From Microbacterium aurantiacum (GTDB lineage Bacteria; Actinomycetota; Actinomycetes; Actinomycetales; Microbacteriaceae), in the NCBI RefSeq assembly GCF_002872075.1, contig NZ_PGGU01000009.1, forward strand, positions 20,720-84,719: a DNA stretch of 64,000 nucleotides, read 5' to 3'. This document shows, in pieces, positions 63,976 to 64,000 of the stretch. Each line of letters starts with the position of its first letter. The first letter of the stretch is position 1. The notes under the pieces were generated by a model, which saw only the letters and a program-made list of their open reading frames with translations, made no database searches and was not told the DNA's origin. The position numbers and the translations under genes were made by a program.

Positions 63976-64000
63976 CCCCTCCCGCGACTCGCGGGAGGGG
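63976..64000. terminator. Perfect hairpin at the right edge
   Basis: CCCCTCCCGCG and CGCGGGAGGGG form an 11-bp stem around the loop ACT. It may terminate a gene lying beyond the window. Confidence 0.6.

Overview
This is a chromosomal stretch of a high-GC actinobacterium, most likely a Microbacterium or a close Microbacteriaceae relative. The evidence is the strong GC3 bias (long open antisense frames over every conserved gene), frequent GTG starts, and lineage-typical gene sets: aceE next to a FasR-like regulator and fabD-fabH-acpP-fabF, a DUF3145 protein, actinobacterial GlgA/GlgC, bioYMN with BioQ, sufBDC with a Rieske protein, and tkt-tal-pgi-zwf-opcA-pgl. It is mostly core genome. I see no phage, IS element or CRISPR array.

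Layout. 1-2.2 kb: an SDR39U1-type oxidoreductase cut by the window edge and two genes of unknown function. 2.4-10.3 kb: tRNA-Val, pyruvate dehydrogenase E1 (acetyl-CoA supply), the FasR-like regulator and the FAS II core. 10.4-12.5 kb: a divergent YczE/MocR pair. 12.6-18 kb: DUF3145, an Fe/2OG oxygenase-like protein behind a DtxR/IdeR-like iron box, a single-chain GmrSD-like (DUF262+DUF1524) nuclease candidate, a hydrolase and a small membrane protein. 18-31.5 kb: ribosomal protein L31 type B with a structured leader, an ABC ATPase, divergent glgA/glgC, serB, a FabG-like reductase, small membrane proteins, SURF1, a cupin, pdxH, an ABC-F protein, DedA and a NarL/DesKR-type two-component system. 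31.6-38 kb: a membrane acyltransferase whose frame runs far into the convergent bioN gene, bioYMN with divergent bioQ, an MFS transporter and a PatB/MalY C-S lyase. 38-44.8 kb: SUF Fe-S assembly, then heme A synthesis (ctaA, ctaB). 45-53 kb: pentose-phosphate operon. 53-56 kb: DMT transporter, peptide deformylase, a lipoprotein, a CDP-alcohol phosphatidyltransferase. 56-64 kb: a ROK-regulated sugar ABC importer plus a GH38 alpha-mannosidase.

How it fits together: the pentose-phosphate operon supplies NADPH and the PDH-FasR-fab block turns acetyl units into fatty acids; bioYMN imports the cofactor of acyl-CoA carboxylases; SUF, SURF1, CtaA and CtaB serve Fe-S clusters and the aa3 oxidase; GlgA/GlgC store glucose; the mannosidase locus feeds in scavenged mannosides.

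The most interesting signals are regulatory: (i) a recurring TANNNT -10 box placed 6-7 nt before start codons, implying leaderless transcription of at least twelve genes; (ii) two BioQ palindromes over a shared palindromic -10; (iii) an L31 leader with mutually exclusive hairpins; (iv) the iron box in front of the oxygenase; (v) perfect or near-perfect operators for MocR, ROK and possibly FasR. No region of 300 bases or more lacks a gene.
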